64,000 nucleotides of DNA from Marinicella gelatinilytica (GCF_026410405.1 NZ_JAPMLN010000010.1:1-64000); one strand, 5' to 3'. Numbered from the stretch's first letter, positions 8,413-17,234 are shown. A program made the numbers and translations. Notes: a model not told the origin generated them from the sequence alone.

Positions 8413-8961
8413 ATGTACAGTCTTACCAGTGAACCCTTTAAACTCGAACGTGATGTGGAAGCCATTGCAGTTCCTAATGGCGATACCATCGATTTGCCGG
8501 CCGGTGTGGTGGGTTACATTACTCAGGCCTTAGGCGGCAGTTTTACGGTATTTGTTGATGGCAGTATGTTTATGATTCTGGGGCACAATGCCGATGCCTT
8601 AGGTCGTGAGCCTTTGCCGAGACCTGTGTTACCCGAAAACGCCACTTTCAAGGATGTGGAAGAGGCTGTCTGGGCTCAACTTCAAAACGTCTATGATCCT
8701 GAAATTCCGGTGAGTATTGTGGAGCTGGGTTTGGTTTATGAGTGTGAGTTAAAAAAATTAGATGACGGTTATCATGTGGTCATTGAAATGACCTTAACAG
8801 CACCCGGCTGCGGTATGGGCGAAGTGATTGTATCAGACGCACGAGAAAAGATTAAATTAATTCCGGAAATTAAATCTGTTGATTGTCGCATTGTTTTTGA
8901 TCCGCCCTGGGATCAATCCATGATGTCTGAAGAGGCTAAATTAGAAACCGGCATGCTTTAA
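8413..8961 (+). CDS. sufT: SufT-family Fe-S cluster assembly protein
   Basis: A 182-residue protein with an N-terminal region typical of SufT (residues 1-85, a small beta-rich segment) and a C-terminal DUF59/MIP18-type domain. The latter contains VYDPEIPVSIVELGLVY and TLTAPGCGMGEVIV, with the conserved Cys in GCGMG. SufT proteins help mature Fe-S proteins and are found near suf genes or, as here, alone. In this window it may work with the A-type carrier ErpA at 61660-61989. The FNR-type box upstream would fit control by oxygen or Fe-S status. It is monocistronic and convergent with gor. Confidence 0.88.
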   Translation: MYSLTSEPFKLERDVEAIAVPNGDTIDLPAGVVGYITQALGGSFTVFVDGSMFMILGHNADALGREPLPRPVLPENATFKDVEEAVWAQLQNVYDPEIPVSIVELGLVYECELKKLDDGYHVVIEMTLTAPGCGMGEVIVSDAREKIKLIPEIKSVDCRIVFDPPWDQSMMSEEAKLETGML

Positions 8962-9010
8962 CCTGACCATTTCGTTATACCGGTTTTAACTGCTCATCTT
9001 ATAAATTTAG

Positions 9011-10345
9011 TTAAAGGGTAACCAATTCTTCTGCTGAAGTTGGATGAATACCAATGGTTTTTTGTAGTTGACGCCGGGTTAGGCCTTGTTTAATGGCGAC
9101 CGCAAAGCCCTGGATTATCTCACCGGCATCTGTACCGACGATATGTATGCCGAGTACCTTGTCGCTGTCTTCGCAAACAATCACTTTCATAAATGTTTTT
9201 TCAGTGACTTCGCTCATGGCATATTTCATGGCGCGAAAAGTACTGGTATAGCATTTTACATTTTTATACTGTTCACTGGCTTCGGCCTCAGTTAAACCGC
9301 ATCGACCAATTTCAGGCATCGAAAAAACAGTGCTCGCAATGTTATCGTATTCCATCAACCGTTCGCTGTCCTTAAATAACCGGTCCACCAGTAAATGACC
9401 TTCTTTAATGGCCACAGGTGTTAACTGATCGATGTTACTGACATCGCCGACAGCAAAAATATGATCAACATTGGTGGCTTGATGGTCATTGACTCGAATG
9501 CGTCCATCATCTTCAGTATCTACACCAATTTTATCTAAATTAAGTCCTTGAATATTGGGCACTCTGCCGGTGGCAAAAAACACACAGTCACTGTCAATCA
9601 CGTTGCCGTCATCTGTCACACATTGATAGCCTTTAGAAGTTTTTTCAATGGCTTTAAGACTGGTGTTGGTGATAACTTCAATGCCTGATTCGCTGAATGA
9701 TTGCTGAGCAAATTTGGCCACTTCATCATCAAAACCGCGCAACAATTGGGGGCCTCTGTAAACCAGTTTAACCGCCACACCCAGGGCATTAAAAATTCCG
9801 GCGAATTCCACTGCGATATAACCACCACCATAAATGACCATGGATTGCGGCAATTCCGGCAAGTCCAAAGCCTGATTAGAGTTAATAACATATTCAACAC
9901 CCGGTATGTCAGGCATCTGTGGTAAACCACCTGTGGCAATAATGATGTGTTTGCCAGTTATTGTTTTATCACCGACTTGAATCGTGTGTTGATCCACAAA
10001 ACTGGCAAAGTGTGGATGTAAAGTAACACCGGCATTGTTAATTAAATTATGATAAATCTGATTCAAACGATGAACTTCTTCGTCTTTATTTTTTAATAAG
10101 GTCGGCCAGTCAAAGTGGCTGTCAACTTCCCAACCAAAAGCTTTCGCCGCTTTGAACATTTTTTGATAGCCGGCGGCGTAAACCATCAGCTTTTTTGGAA
10201 CACAGCCACGTATGACACAGGTGCCACCCAGTTTGTCGGCTTCACATAACGCCACTTTCTTGCCATAACCTCCGGCAATTCGAGCCGCCCGAACACCACC
10301 TGAGCCACCGCCAATCACAATTAAATCATAGTCATACTGAGTCAT
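9011..10345 (-). CDS. gor: Glutathione-disulfide reductase
   Basis: A 444-residue FAD- and NADPH-dependent disulfide reductase. The FAD-binding Rossmann motif GGGSGG is at residues 12-17, the redox pair is Cys43 and Cys48 in GGTCVIRGCVPKK, the second nucleotide site is in IYGGGYIAVEFAG, and the C-terminal HPTSAEE motif supplies the catalytic His and Glu. GCVPKK and HPTSAEE favour glutathione reductase over lipoamide dehydrogenase or mercuric reductase. The ATG at 10345 is preceded by AAGGTG about eight bases upstream; a GTG nine bases earlier is the alternative. It reduces oxidised glutathione in the cytoplasm. Confidence 0.93.
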   Translation of the reverse strand: MTQYDYDLIVIGGGSGGVRAARIAGGYGKKVALCEADKLGGTCVIRGCVPKKLMVYAAGYQKMFKAAKAFGWEVDSHFDWPTLLKNKDEEVHRLNQIYHNLINNAGVTLHPHFASFVDQHTIQVGDKTITGKHIIIATGGLPQMPDIPGVEYVINSNQALDLPELPQSMVIYGGGYIAVEFAGIFNALGVAVKLVYRGPQLLRGFDDEVAKFAQQSFSESGIEVITNTSLKAIEKTSKGYQCVTDDGNVIDSDCVFFATGRVPNIQGLNLDKIGVDTEDDGRIRVNDHQATNVDHIFAVGDVSNIDQLTPVAIKEGHLLVDRLFKDSERLMEYDNIASTVFSMPEIGRCGLTEAEASEQYKNVKCYTSTFRAMKYAMSEVTEKTFMKVIVCEDSDKVLGIHIVGTDAGEIIQGFAVAIKQGLTRRQLQKTIGIHPTSAEELVTL

Positions 10346-10793
10346 TTTTGTCACCTTAAAGTAAATAGTTTGCTATTAACAGGTTAACCATTTTTATATG
10401 TGCTTAAAAAATTTAGGTCAATGTTGCAAAATAGCGCTGTTGTTCACCATCATCATTCTTAACTGACATATTGAGGTTAAATGTATGCTTTATTTGTGCC
10501 AATTGTGAACAGAATATGGATTTCATGTTAAATAATAGTAAAAAAAGGTTGCTAATATACCCTTTATTGCTTATAAAATATAAGCACAAGGACGGATTCA
10601 TGCTTATTGCTTGCTTATTTTATAAATAAAGGGGTTTGTGGCATCAATAAGTTTCGACATTGAATACAATAACATGAATTGAGGTTTAGACATAGGCTTC
10701 ACAATAACAGTCGATGTAATTGTCACAAATCGTGATACTATAAAAAGAGGTCGATATCACAGCAATTTTTGGGAAAATTGCTGTGATATCATT
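10346..10793. other. 448-bp intergenic region before gor, no gene seen
   Basis: AT-rich sequence between the gor start and the aldehyde dehydrogenase stop. It holds an 8-bp inverted repeat with a 3-base loop at 10568-10586 (TGCTTATA/TATAAGCA) and the strong terminator-like palindrome described separately. A 62-codon frame at 10413-10601 has no ribosome binding site or recognisable content. The gor promoter should lie here, but no single candidate stands out. Confidence 0.5.
10753..10790 (-). terminator. 17-bp perfect hairpin after the aldehyde dehydrogenase gene
   Basis: GATATCACAGCAATTTT (10753-10769) pairs perfectly with 10774-10790 across a four-base loop, starting three bases beyond the stop codon at 10794. 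On the minus strand it is followed by a weak T-rich stretch (CTCTTTTTAT). It probably terminates the SDR-aldehyde dehydrogenase transcript or protects its 3' end. Confidence 0.65.
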
Positions 10794-12245
10794 TTAACGG
10801 TAATTAATACAAACATTTTTGCATTCCGTAAAAAACCGCATAGCTTCAAATCCACCTTCGCGACCCATACCTGAAGCTTTCATGCCACCAAAAGGGGTGC
10901 GTAAATCCCTCAATAGCCAACAGTTCACCCAAACAATTCCGGCCTCGATGTCTGAGGACATTTGATGGGCGCGTTTCAAATCATTGGTCCAAATACTGGC
11001 AGCTAAACCATAAGGACTGTCGTTGGCTAACTGCAATACCTCAGACTGACTGGAAAATTTTTGGATAGTTGCAACAGGGCCGAAGATTTCTTCTTGATTA
11101 CTGCGACATTGGTTATTGAGGCCGATGATAAGTGTTGGTTTCAAAAAATAGCCTTCTTGACAACGAATTGGTAATTCAAGATCTTGATTGGTGGTTAAAA
11201 TCTCGCCACCTTCGGCTTTAGCCAAATCCAAATAAGATTGCACTTTGGCTAAATGGTTGGCTGAAACCAGTGCGCCAAAATCCACTTTTGGATCAATCGG
11301 GTCACCCACATTGAGTTGTTTCATTCGTTCAATCATGGCAGCGACAAAGTCATCGTAAATACTGTCTTCCACATAAATGCGGGAACCACACAGACAGATT
11401 TGCCCTTGGTTGCTAAAAGCAGCGCGACAAGCGGTTTCCACGGCCTGTTTAAAATCACAATCGGCAAACACAATAAAAGGATTTTTACCGCCCAGTTCCA
11501 GAGAGATTTTTTTGTGTTGGCGCAATGTGGCTTGTTTAATGGCAATGCCGGTTTCAGTGCCGCCGGTAAAGCTGATGGCTTTAATGTCATCGTGAGTGGT
11601 TAACGCGGCACCGGCTTGTTGGCCGGTGCCGTGAACAATATTCAAGACACCGGCCGGAAAGCCGATGTCTATACACAGTTGCGATAATAAATAAGCGGTA
11701 TATGGGGTAACTTCTGAGGGCTTAGCAACCACGGTATTGCCAGCGGCCAAAGCCGGTGCAATTTTCCAGGTGAGTAAATACAGCGGTAAATTCCAAGGGC
11801 TGATGCAAGCCACAGGCCCCAAAGGTTGACGTAAGGTGTAATTTATAGTGCGTGGATTGGTGGCATGAGACTCACTGCTGAATTGGGTGGCGGCATGGGC
11901 AAAAAAACGCAGATTATCATGTGCTCTTTGGATATCAACTGTACGGGTTAATTGTATGGGCTTTCCGGTATCTTTTGATTCTGCCTGAGCCAACATTTCA
12001 TGGTTATCAGCAATGGCATCGGCTAATTTCTGAAGCCAATGACTGCGTTCACCGGGATTGAGACTTGACCATTGCGGAAATGCTTTTTGAGCAGCTTGTA
12101 GCGCGTTGTTAACATCTTGCTCGTTGCTTTGAGGTAAACGACTGTATACCTGGCCAGTGGCCGGTTGTACATTATCAAGGTATTGGTCATTTGTGGGGGG
12201 GCATAGCTTGCCGTTAATGTAATTGTCTAAAGTAATGACAGACAT
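10794..12245 (-). CDS. Aldehyde dehydrogenase, aminomuconic-semialdehyde dehydrogenase type
   Basis: A 483-residue NAD-dependent aldehyde dehydrogenase. Visible are the cofactor-fold residues in ISPWNLPLYLLTWKIAPAL, the FTGGTETG turn, the general base Glu in LELGGKNP and the catalytic Cys in GQICLCGSR. The last motif and NCWLLRDLRTPFGGMKASG strongly resemble ALDH8A1 and bacterial 2-aminomuconic/2-hydroxymuconic-semialdehyde dehydrogenases, which act late in kynurenine or aromatic meta-cleavage breakdown. The gene starts one base after the SDR stop, so the two are co-transcribed. No other kynurenine-pathway gene is in the window, so the exact substrate is an inference from family resemblance. 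Confidence 0.85.
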   Translation of the reverse strand: MSVITLDNYINGKLCPPTNDQYLDNVQPATGQVYSRLPQSNEQDVNNALQAAQKAFPQWSSLNPGERSHWLQKLADAIADNHEMLAQAESKDTGKPIQLTRTVDIQRAHDNLRFFAHAATQFSSESHATNPRTINYTLRQPLGPVACISPWNLPLYLLTWKIAPALAAGNTVVAKPSEVTPYTAYLLSQLCIDIGFPAGVLNIVHGTGQQAGAALTTHDDIKAISFTGGTETGIAIKQATLRQHKKISLELGGKNPFIVFADCDFKQAVETACRAAFSNQGQICLCGSRIYVEDSIYDDFVAAMIERMKQLNVGDPIDPKVDFGALVSANHLAKVQSYLDLAKAEGGEILTTNQDLELPIRCQEGYFLKPTLIIGLNNQCRSNQEEIFGPVATIQKFSSQSEVLQLANDSPYGLAASIWTNDLKRAHQMSSDIEAGIVWVNCWLLRDLRTPFGGMKASGMGREGGFEAMRFFTECKNVCINYR

Positions 12246-12246
12246 G

Positions 12247-13035
12247 TTACAAGCAGCCGGTACGTCCGCCGTCTACGGGCAAATTGATGCCATTAATATA
12301 TGCGCCGGCATCGGAGGCTAAAAACCCCACCACATTGGCGAATTCTTCGGGTTCAGCAAAACGCCGCAAGGGGATGGCTTGCTTTTCTGAAGCGATCACC
12401 TCATCCAAGGTTTTGTTTTGGTTTTTGGCCTTATTTTCAAAAATCGCAGTCAGTCGTTTAGTATTGGTGGCGCCGGGAAGGACATTGTTCACAGTAATGT
12501 TATCAGGGCCCAGCTCTGAAGCCAGAGTTTTGGCCCAATTGGCCACCGCACCGCGGATGGTGTTAGAGACCCCTAAATTGGTAATCGGCTGTTTTACGGA
12601 GGTTGAAATAATGTTAATAATTCGACCCCATTGTTGCTGACGCATGTGTGGAATAACCGCTTGTGTGAACAATTGGTTGGCAATTAAATGTTGTCTAAAA
12701 GCATTGATATATTCTTCTGGTTCGGCTTTGTGGGCCGGTCCCGGGGCCGGCCCACCACTGTTATTAATAAGAATATCAATGTTGGTCTGCTGATTGGTTA
12801 ATGTTTTTAACGAAGCCACCGCCTGTTCAGCTTGTTGTAAATCGACACTGATAAATCGGTGGTTTTGTTGATTGGGTGTGGGTAATTGTTGACAAGCTTT
12901 CACTAAGTTTTCTTCGTTGCGCGCCATCAGAATGATGCTCGCGCCTTGTGTGGCCAGTTGTTTCGCCACCGCCAGTCCGATACCCTGAGAAGAGCCGCCT
13001 ACCAACGCTGTTTTGTTGATTAAGTCAATATTCAT
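12247..13035 (-). CDS. Short-chain dehydrogenase/reductase with non-canonical active site
   Basis: A 262-residue SDR-fold protein with the nucleotide motif GGSSQGIG, an NNSGG motif and the C-terminal INGINLPVDGGRTG signature. Where classical SDRs have the catalytic YxxxK, this sequence reads SNTIR (in NLGVSNTIRGAVANWAK): Tyr is replaced by Ser and Lys by Arg. A divergent SDR subgroup with such an LxxSNxxR segment exists, so this is probably not a mutation in this strain. It may bind NAD(P) but catalyse something else, or use other residues. Its ATG overlaps the stop of the small upstream gene, and it is coupled to the aminomuconate-type dehydrogenase. Confidence 0.85.
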   Translation of the reverse strand: MNIDLINKTALVGGSSQGIGLAVAKQLATQGASIILMARNEENLVKACQQLPTPNQQNHRFISVDLQQAEQAVASLKTLTNQQTNIDILINNSGGPAPGPAHKAEPEEYINAFRQHLIANQLFTQAVIPHMRQQQWGRIINIISTSVKQPITNLGVSNTIRGAVANWAKTLASELGPDNITVNNVLPGATNTKRLTAIFENKAKNQNKTLDEVIASEKQAIPLRRFAEPEEFANVVGFLASDAGAYINGINLPVDGGRTGCL

Positions 13036-13238
13036 GCTTGTGTCTCTTTAAGTGCTTTGGTTAATAAGCCACGTGCTAAAACCGCTTCAGCGTGATTAGG
13101 GAATTTAAATTGCAATAAGTCATCGATAACTTTGACGTTAAACTGGCTATTTTTTTGGTCTTCGGCAACAAACACAGCACTGACAAAAACCACCTTATTT
13201 AACACCAAAGTAAAACCTTTTAGGTCGTAAAGTTGCAT
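13032..13238 (-). CDS. Small hypothetical protein, first gene of the SDR-dehydrogenase unit
   Basis: A 68-residue protein that I do not recognise. It is a mixed alpha/beta sequence with no signal peptide or Cys: a beta-like N-terminal half (FTLVLNKVVFVSAVFV) and a helical end (HAEAVLARGLLTKALKET). It could be a small binding or accessory domain. The ATG at 13238 was preferred over an upstream TTG at 13259; neither has a clear ribosome binding site. The stop overlaps the SDR ATG by four bases (ATGA), the best argument that it is a real, co-translated gene. Confidence 0.6.
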   Translation of the reverse strand: MQLYDLKGFTLVLNKVVFVSAVFVAEDQKNSQFNVKVIDDLLQFKFPNHAEAVLARGLLTKALKETQA

Positions 13239-13298
13239 ATTGTTGAGATTGCTTAACAAACATTGATTGTAATGATTTGTGATAAGAAAGTCAGCAAT

Positions 13299-13336
13299 AA
13301 AAGCCCCGATACAAGATGAACTGTGTCGAGGCTTTT
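13299..13336 (-). terminator. Rho-independent terminator after the DUF4389 gene
   Basis: AAAAGCCCCGATACA and TGTCGAGGCTTTTT pair (with G-T pairs) around a short loop just beyond the stop at 13343. T-tracts on both strands make it potentially bidirectional. It separates the DUF4389 gene from the SDR unit. Confidence 0.75.
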
Positions 13337-13342
13337 TAAAAA

Positions 13343-13663
13343 TTACTGAGCTTCTTCAGTGTTATTTTGTGGCCATTCATTAAATGGAAATGGCTTATTA
13401 TCGGTTTGCATGGCAATGTACTGCAAAAGCTGTTTTTGAAAACCAACCAATTGTCCGCCAAATTGATCCAATCGTTGATTTTTGTCGCCATCAAAAATAA
13501 GAAAACCAAATTGAACGACCACATAAGCAGCCAATACCCATAATGATAACCAGCCCACAAAAACAAATAATACCGTTAATAGAATGCGTGAGAATACTGA
13601 ATTGCCATCATTTTTTTGGTTGTCTGAGGCATCAGTGTCGTGGTTTAATTCTTGTGTTGTCAT
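13343..13663 (-). CDS. DUF4389 domain membrane protein
   Basis: A 106-residue protein with a polar N-terminus, two closely spaced membrane helices (about residues 23-58, RILLTVLFVFVGWLSLWVLAAYVVVQFGFLIF) and a polar C-terminus ending in acidic residues. The GDKNQRLDQFG segment after the second helix matches DUF4389, a widespread proteobacterial family of unknown function. CAGGT before the ATG could serve as ribosome binding site. It stands alone, divergent from the lipoprotein gene at 13808 and closed by its own terminator. Confidence 0.75.
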   Translation of the reverse strand: MTTQELNHDTDASDNQKNDGNSVFSRILLTVLFVFVGWLSLWVLAAYVVVQFGFLIFDGDKNQRLDQFGGQLVGFQKQLLQYIAMQTDNKPFPFNEWPQNNTEEAQ

Positions 13664-13807
13664 GTTTAATACCTGTAATTTAACTTATAATTATTATCTC
13701 AAACAGTCCCCCAAAATAGATAGTGCCATTGGTAACGGGTTTAAATTCAGTGTTTATTCAGTGACCAATGGTTAATATAGCCTTATGTTAAAAAAAAACC
13801 GACGACC

Positions 13808-15136
13808 ATGATTAAACGACTTTTTCCTTTAGCAGCGTTATTTTTAGTGGCCTGTGCCAGTAATGATTACCGCTATGACGATGATTATTATTACAGTGAC
13901 AGCTATTATGGCAGTCAAGATGCCTATGATCCTTATTACGGCTATGGTAGCGACTACTCATCGGCCGGAGGTGGTGTTTATTATAATAATTATAATTACT
14001 ACCCAGATCGCTGGGGTATAAATTACAGCACGGTTTATTACAGCCCTTATCGCTATCCACGTGTTGGCTTCTATTACAGTAGCAGTCGTTGTGGTTATGG
14101 TTGGTATAGTGGTTGTTATCCGGGTTATGGCTATGTATACAACAGTTGGCCAAGCTATGGTTTTAGTTGGGGTTTGGGTTTAAGCTACAGTAGTTATTCT
14201 TACCACTACTATAATAACAATTATTGGTGGTACAACCACTGGCGTAATCGTAATTACGAACCCTACCGGTACAACTCACGCTATAATAGTCGTTACCCGA
14301 CAAATCGAGGGTATTATTCAACTCGGAATGAAGCCAGACGGTTGACTGATCGACAACGCTCGAGCAATTATAAAGGTCAGATAAATAACTCACGGTATAA
14401 CAATACCCGACAATCGGTTCCCAGCCGTCGTCCTGTTAATCGACAGCCGTCTTCAAGTAACCGCAGTCCAAGTAACACGCAGCGTTATAAAAATAACACG
14501 CGGTCAAATCAGCAGATGAATTTGCCCTCGCGCAGTCGCTCAACATCGACTCGAGACAGCCACAGTAATGGACGCCAAAATCTTCGCTCCAATTATCAAA
14601 AACCGGCATCAACTGAACAAAGCCGTGGTTCAGATTCAGCCACCAGCCAAGTGATTAGACAGCGTTACCAAAATAATCAAAAAACGCCGTCCACAAGTCG
14701 TCAATCGAACAGACCCACGGTTATCAATCAAAGACAAACACCGGTTCGTTCACTGAACAACCAAAACCGCAGTCGACAAGTTGAACCACGTCAACCGATT
14801 AATGTGCAACGGCCTGTCAATCAACGTGTCATGCCAGGTTCAATCCAATCACAGCCGAATCGATACAGACAACCAAGCTCCACAGGCAATACCCATTTAT
14901 CTAGACCAAATGCACCTGTAAATAATGTATATCGATCTCAAGCACCCACGCAGCCTCGGGCGATGCCAACCAGACCTGCGAACACTCAAGCACCGAATCG
15001 TGCAGCTGGTTCCGTCACAAGTGGCTATTCAAAACCAAAATCAAATGTCAGTACTAAACCGGCCGTGCGTGCACCAAAAGCACGTCCAAGCCAGTCACAA
15101 AGGCGTTCATCATCGCGCCAACGTGACCCTAATTAA
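13808..15136 (+). CDS. Low-complexity lipoprotein: Tyr-rich then Asn/Gln/Arg/Ser-rich
   Basis: A 442-residue predicted lipoprotein with a signal peptide and lipobox (FLVACAS, Cys at about residue 16). Residues 20-165 are dominated by Tyr with Ser, Gly, Asn and Trp (for example DDDYYYSDSYYGS). Residues 165-442 are rich in Arg, Ser, Asn, Gln and Pro with almost no hydrophobic residues, giving a strongly basic, disordered tail. No catalytic domain is visible. It could be a surface or periplasmic protein that forms a matrix, self-associates, or binds polyanions or nucleic acid; that is speculation from composition. The gene has its own terminator and no operon partner. The complementary-strand frames are mirror artefacts of the repetitive codons. 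Confidence 0.8.
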   Translation: MIKRLFPLAALFLVACASNDYRYDDDYYYSDSYYGSQDAYDPYYGYGSDYSSAGGGVYYNNYNYYPDRWGINYSTVYYSPYRYPRVGFYYSSSRCGYGWYSGCYPGYGYVYNSWPSYGFSWGLGLSYSSYSYHYYNNNYWWYNHWRNRNYEPYRYNSRYNSRYPTNRGYYSTRNEARRLTDRQRSSNYKGQINNSRYNNTRQSVPSRRPVNRQPSSSNRSPSNTQRYKNNTRSNQQMNLPSRSRSTSTRDSHSNGRQNLRSNYQKPASTEQSRGSDSATSQVIRQRYQNNQKTPSTSRQSNRPTVINQRQTPVRSLNNQNRSRQVEPRQPINVQRPVNQRVMPGSIQSQPNRYRQPSSTGNTHLSRPNAPVNNVYRSQAPTQPRAMPTRPANTQAPNRAAGSVTSGYSKPKSNVSTKPAVRAPKARPSQSQRRSSSRQRDPN

Positions 15137-15158
15137 ACCTGTTAACAAAACATCTACT

Positions 15159-15187
15159 AAAAGCCGGCGCGTTCTTGTCGGCTTTTT
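15159..15187 (+). terminator. Rho-independent terminator after the Tyr-rich lipoprotein
   Basis: AAAAGCCG (15159-15166) pairs with CGGCTTTT (15179-15186) and is followed by more T, 22 bases past the stop at 15136. Confidence 0.8.
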
Positions 15188-15272
15188 TATTGGCAATAAT
15201 CAATCGCCATCGATGCTGAATTTTTACCTGCCTTTGATGTAGAATGGCTTTACTTAAAACACATTGAATCAC

Positions 15273-17084
15273 ATGAAAAAAATATTCTTATTGTTCGCTG
15301 TGATGGCGTTGGCGGCCTGTCAATCACAACAGACCCGTCCTGATGAAAACAGCAAAAATACGGTAACGCAGCAAGATGCCGCTGAATTTTTACAAACCGT
15401 TGAGGACACATACATTAAGGAAAGTGAGTATGCCGCCCGTGTTGCATGGGTCCAGGCCAACTTCATCACCGAAGATACGGTTTGGTTGGGTGCGAAAAGT
15501 ATCGAAAAAATGGGGGCGCTGCAAGTTAAGTTCGCCAACCAAGCAAAAAAATTCGACCATTTGGACTTGCCCGCCGATATGCGACGTCGTTTAGAAAAAA
15601 TCAAAGGCAGTTTGACGTTGGCCGCACCGGATGATGTTGAAAAAAATGCCGAACTGGCACAAATTATGGCCAAATTAGAGGCCATGTACGGCGCTGGTAA
15701 ATACTGTGTCGATGGTGAATGTCGCGATTTAGGAGAATTGTCTAAAGTGATTGCGGAATCCAGAAACCACAAAGAGTTATTAGACGCCTGGACCGGTTGG
15801 CGCACCATTTCCGTACCCATGCGTGATAAGTATGAACGTATGGTTGAATTGGCCAATGAAGGTGCCCGTGAGCTCGGTTTTGCCGATACCGGTGCCATGT
15901 GGCGTGCCGGCTATGATATGCCTGCGGATGATTTTGCAGTTGAATTAGATCGCCTTTGGGGTCAGGTTGAGCCATTGTATAATGCCTTGCAATGCCACGT
16001 ACGCAGTGAACTGACTGAGCAATATGGTGAAGAAGTGATGGGTGATGATGGTATGATTCCGGCACACCTGTTGGGAAATATGTGGGCACAAGATTGGACC
16101 GCCGTTTATGATTTGGTTAAGCCTGCCAATGCCGGAGAAACCATTGATGTGACCGCGCGTTTAAAAGCACAAAACTACGACGCCAAGAAAATGGTTAAAA
16201 CCGCGGAAAACTTTTTTGTTTCATTGGGTCTTGACCCTTTGCCTGAGACTTTCTGGGAGCGTTCTTTATTCTTAAAACCACAAGACCGAGATGTGGTTTG
16301 TCATGCCAGTGCCTGGGACATCGACAATGAAGAAGATATCCGCATTAAAATGTGTATTAAAGAAGATTATGAGGATTTTGTCACCGTACACCATGAGCTC
16401 GGTCATAACTTCTACCAACGCGCTTATAAAGATAAAAGCATTTTGTATCGCAATGGCGCCAATGATGGTTTTCATGAGGCCATAGGTGACACCATTGCGT
16501 TATCGATGACACCCAAATATTTTAAGGACATTGGTCTTATTGACGAAGTCCCTGAATCAGACAATGATTTGGGCATGTTGATGAGTAAAGCCTTGGAAAA
16601 AGTCGCCTTCGTGCCTTTTGGTTTAATGATTGATCAATGGCGTTGGCAGGTCTTTAACGGCGAAATTTCAGCCGATGAATACAATGCCGGTTGGTGGCGA
16701 CTTCGTAACCAATACCAAGGTGTTAAGTCACCAGTTGAACGTGACGAGTCACAGTTTGACCCTGGTGCTAAATACCATATTCCCGGCAACACGCCTTATA
16801 CACGTTACTTTTTAGCCCATATTTTACAATTTCAATTCCATCGTGAACTGTGTAAAGCGGCCGGTTTTGAAGGTGACTTACACCGTTGTTCAATTTACAA
16901 CAATAAAGCCGCCGGTGACAAACTGATTAAGGTATTAGAAATGGGTGCTGAAAAGCCATGGCAAGATGCCATGCAAGTGATTGCCAACTCCCGAGACATG
17001 GACGCCACCGCCATGTTGGATTATTTTGCGCCATTAAAAGCATGGTTGGATGAGCAAAATAAAGACCGTCAGTGCGGGTGGTAA
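15273..17084 (+). CDS. M2-family peptidyl-dipeptidase (ACE-like), lipoprotein
   Basis: A 603-residue zinc metallopeptidase of the M2 (angiotensin-converting enzyme) family, expected to release dipeptides from peptide C-termini. The zinc site is complete: HELGH with His374 and His378, and Glu402 in HEAIGD, exactly the 28-residue spacing of ACE. The N-terminus is a lipoprotein signal (MALAACQ), so it is anchored in the envelope facing the periplasm or the surface. The ATG at 15273 begins that signal; a TTG nine bases upstream is an unlikely alternative. Bacterial M2 enzymes are typical of Xanthomonadales-like genomes and fit growth on peptides. Confidence 0.93.
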   Translation: MKKIFLLFAVMALAACQSQQTRPDENSKNTVTQQDAAEFLQTVEDTYIKESEYAARVAWVQANFITEDTVWLGAKSIEKMGALQVKFANQAKKFDHLDLPADMRRRLEKIKGSLTLAAPDDVEKNAELAQIMAKLEAMYGAGKYCVDGECRDLGELSKVIAESRNHKELLDAWTGWRTISVPMRDKYERMVELANEGARELGFADTGAMWRAGYDMPADDFAVELDRLWGQVEPLYNALQCHVRSELTEQYGEEVMGDDGMIPAHLLGNMWAQDWTAVYDLVKPANAGETIDVTARLKAQNYDAKKMVKTAENFFVSLGLDPLPETFWERSLFLKPQDRDVVCHASAWDIDNEEDIRIKMCIKEDYEDFVTVHHELGHNFYQRAYKDKSILYRNGANDGFHEAIGDTIALSMTPKYFKDIGLIDEVPESDNDLGMLMSKALEKVAFVPFGLMIDQWRWQVFNGEISADEYNAGWWRLRNQYQGVKSPVERDESQFDPGAKYHIPGNTPYTRYFLAHILQFQFHRELCKAAGFEGDLHRCSIYNNKAAGDKLIKVLEMGAEKPWQDAMQVIANSRDMDATAMLDYFAPLKAWLDEQNKDRQCGW

Positions 17085-17109
17085 TTTCGTTTTAAATGCT
17101 TAAAACGTT

Positions 17110-17136
17110 AAAGGCCGGTTAAATACCGGCCTTTTT
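17110..17136 (+). terminator. Rho-independent terminator after the M2 peptidase
   Basis: AAAGGCCGGT and ACCGGCCTTT form a 10-bp stem with a five-base loop followed by T residues, 25 bases past the stop. Confidence 0.88.
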
Positions 17137-17234
17137 CGTTGTGATATCAAAAACTTGAGGATTTAGCTACTGGAATAATGAGTGGTAAAATGTTACCCTT
17201 ATTATCCAATAAAAATAAATTTAGGAGTTAATTT

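Noticed and set aside
10413-10601. 62-codon minus-strand frame before gor
   Set aside because: No ribosome binding site, low-complexity translation, and it lies in an AT-rich promoter gap.
13812-14393. Minus-strand His/Asn- and Ser-rich frames opposite the Tyr-rich lipoprotein
   Set aside because: They are mirror readings of repetitive TAT/TAC and AAT codons.
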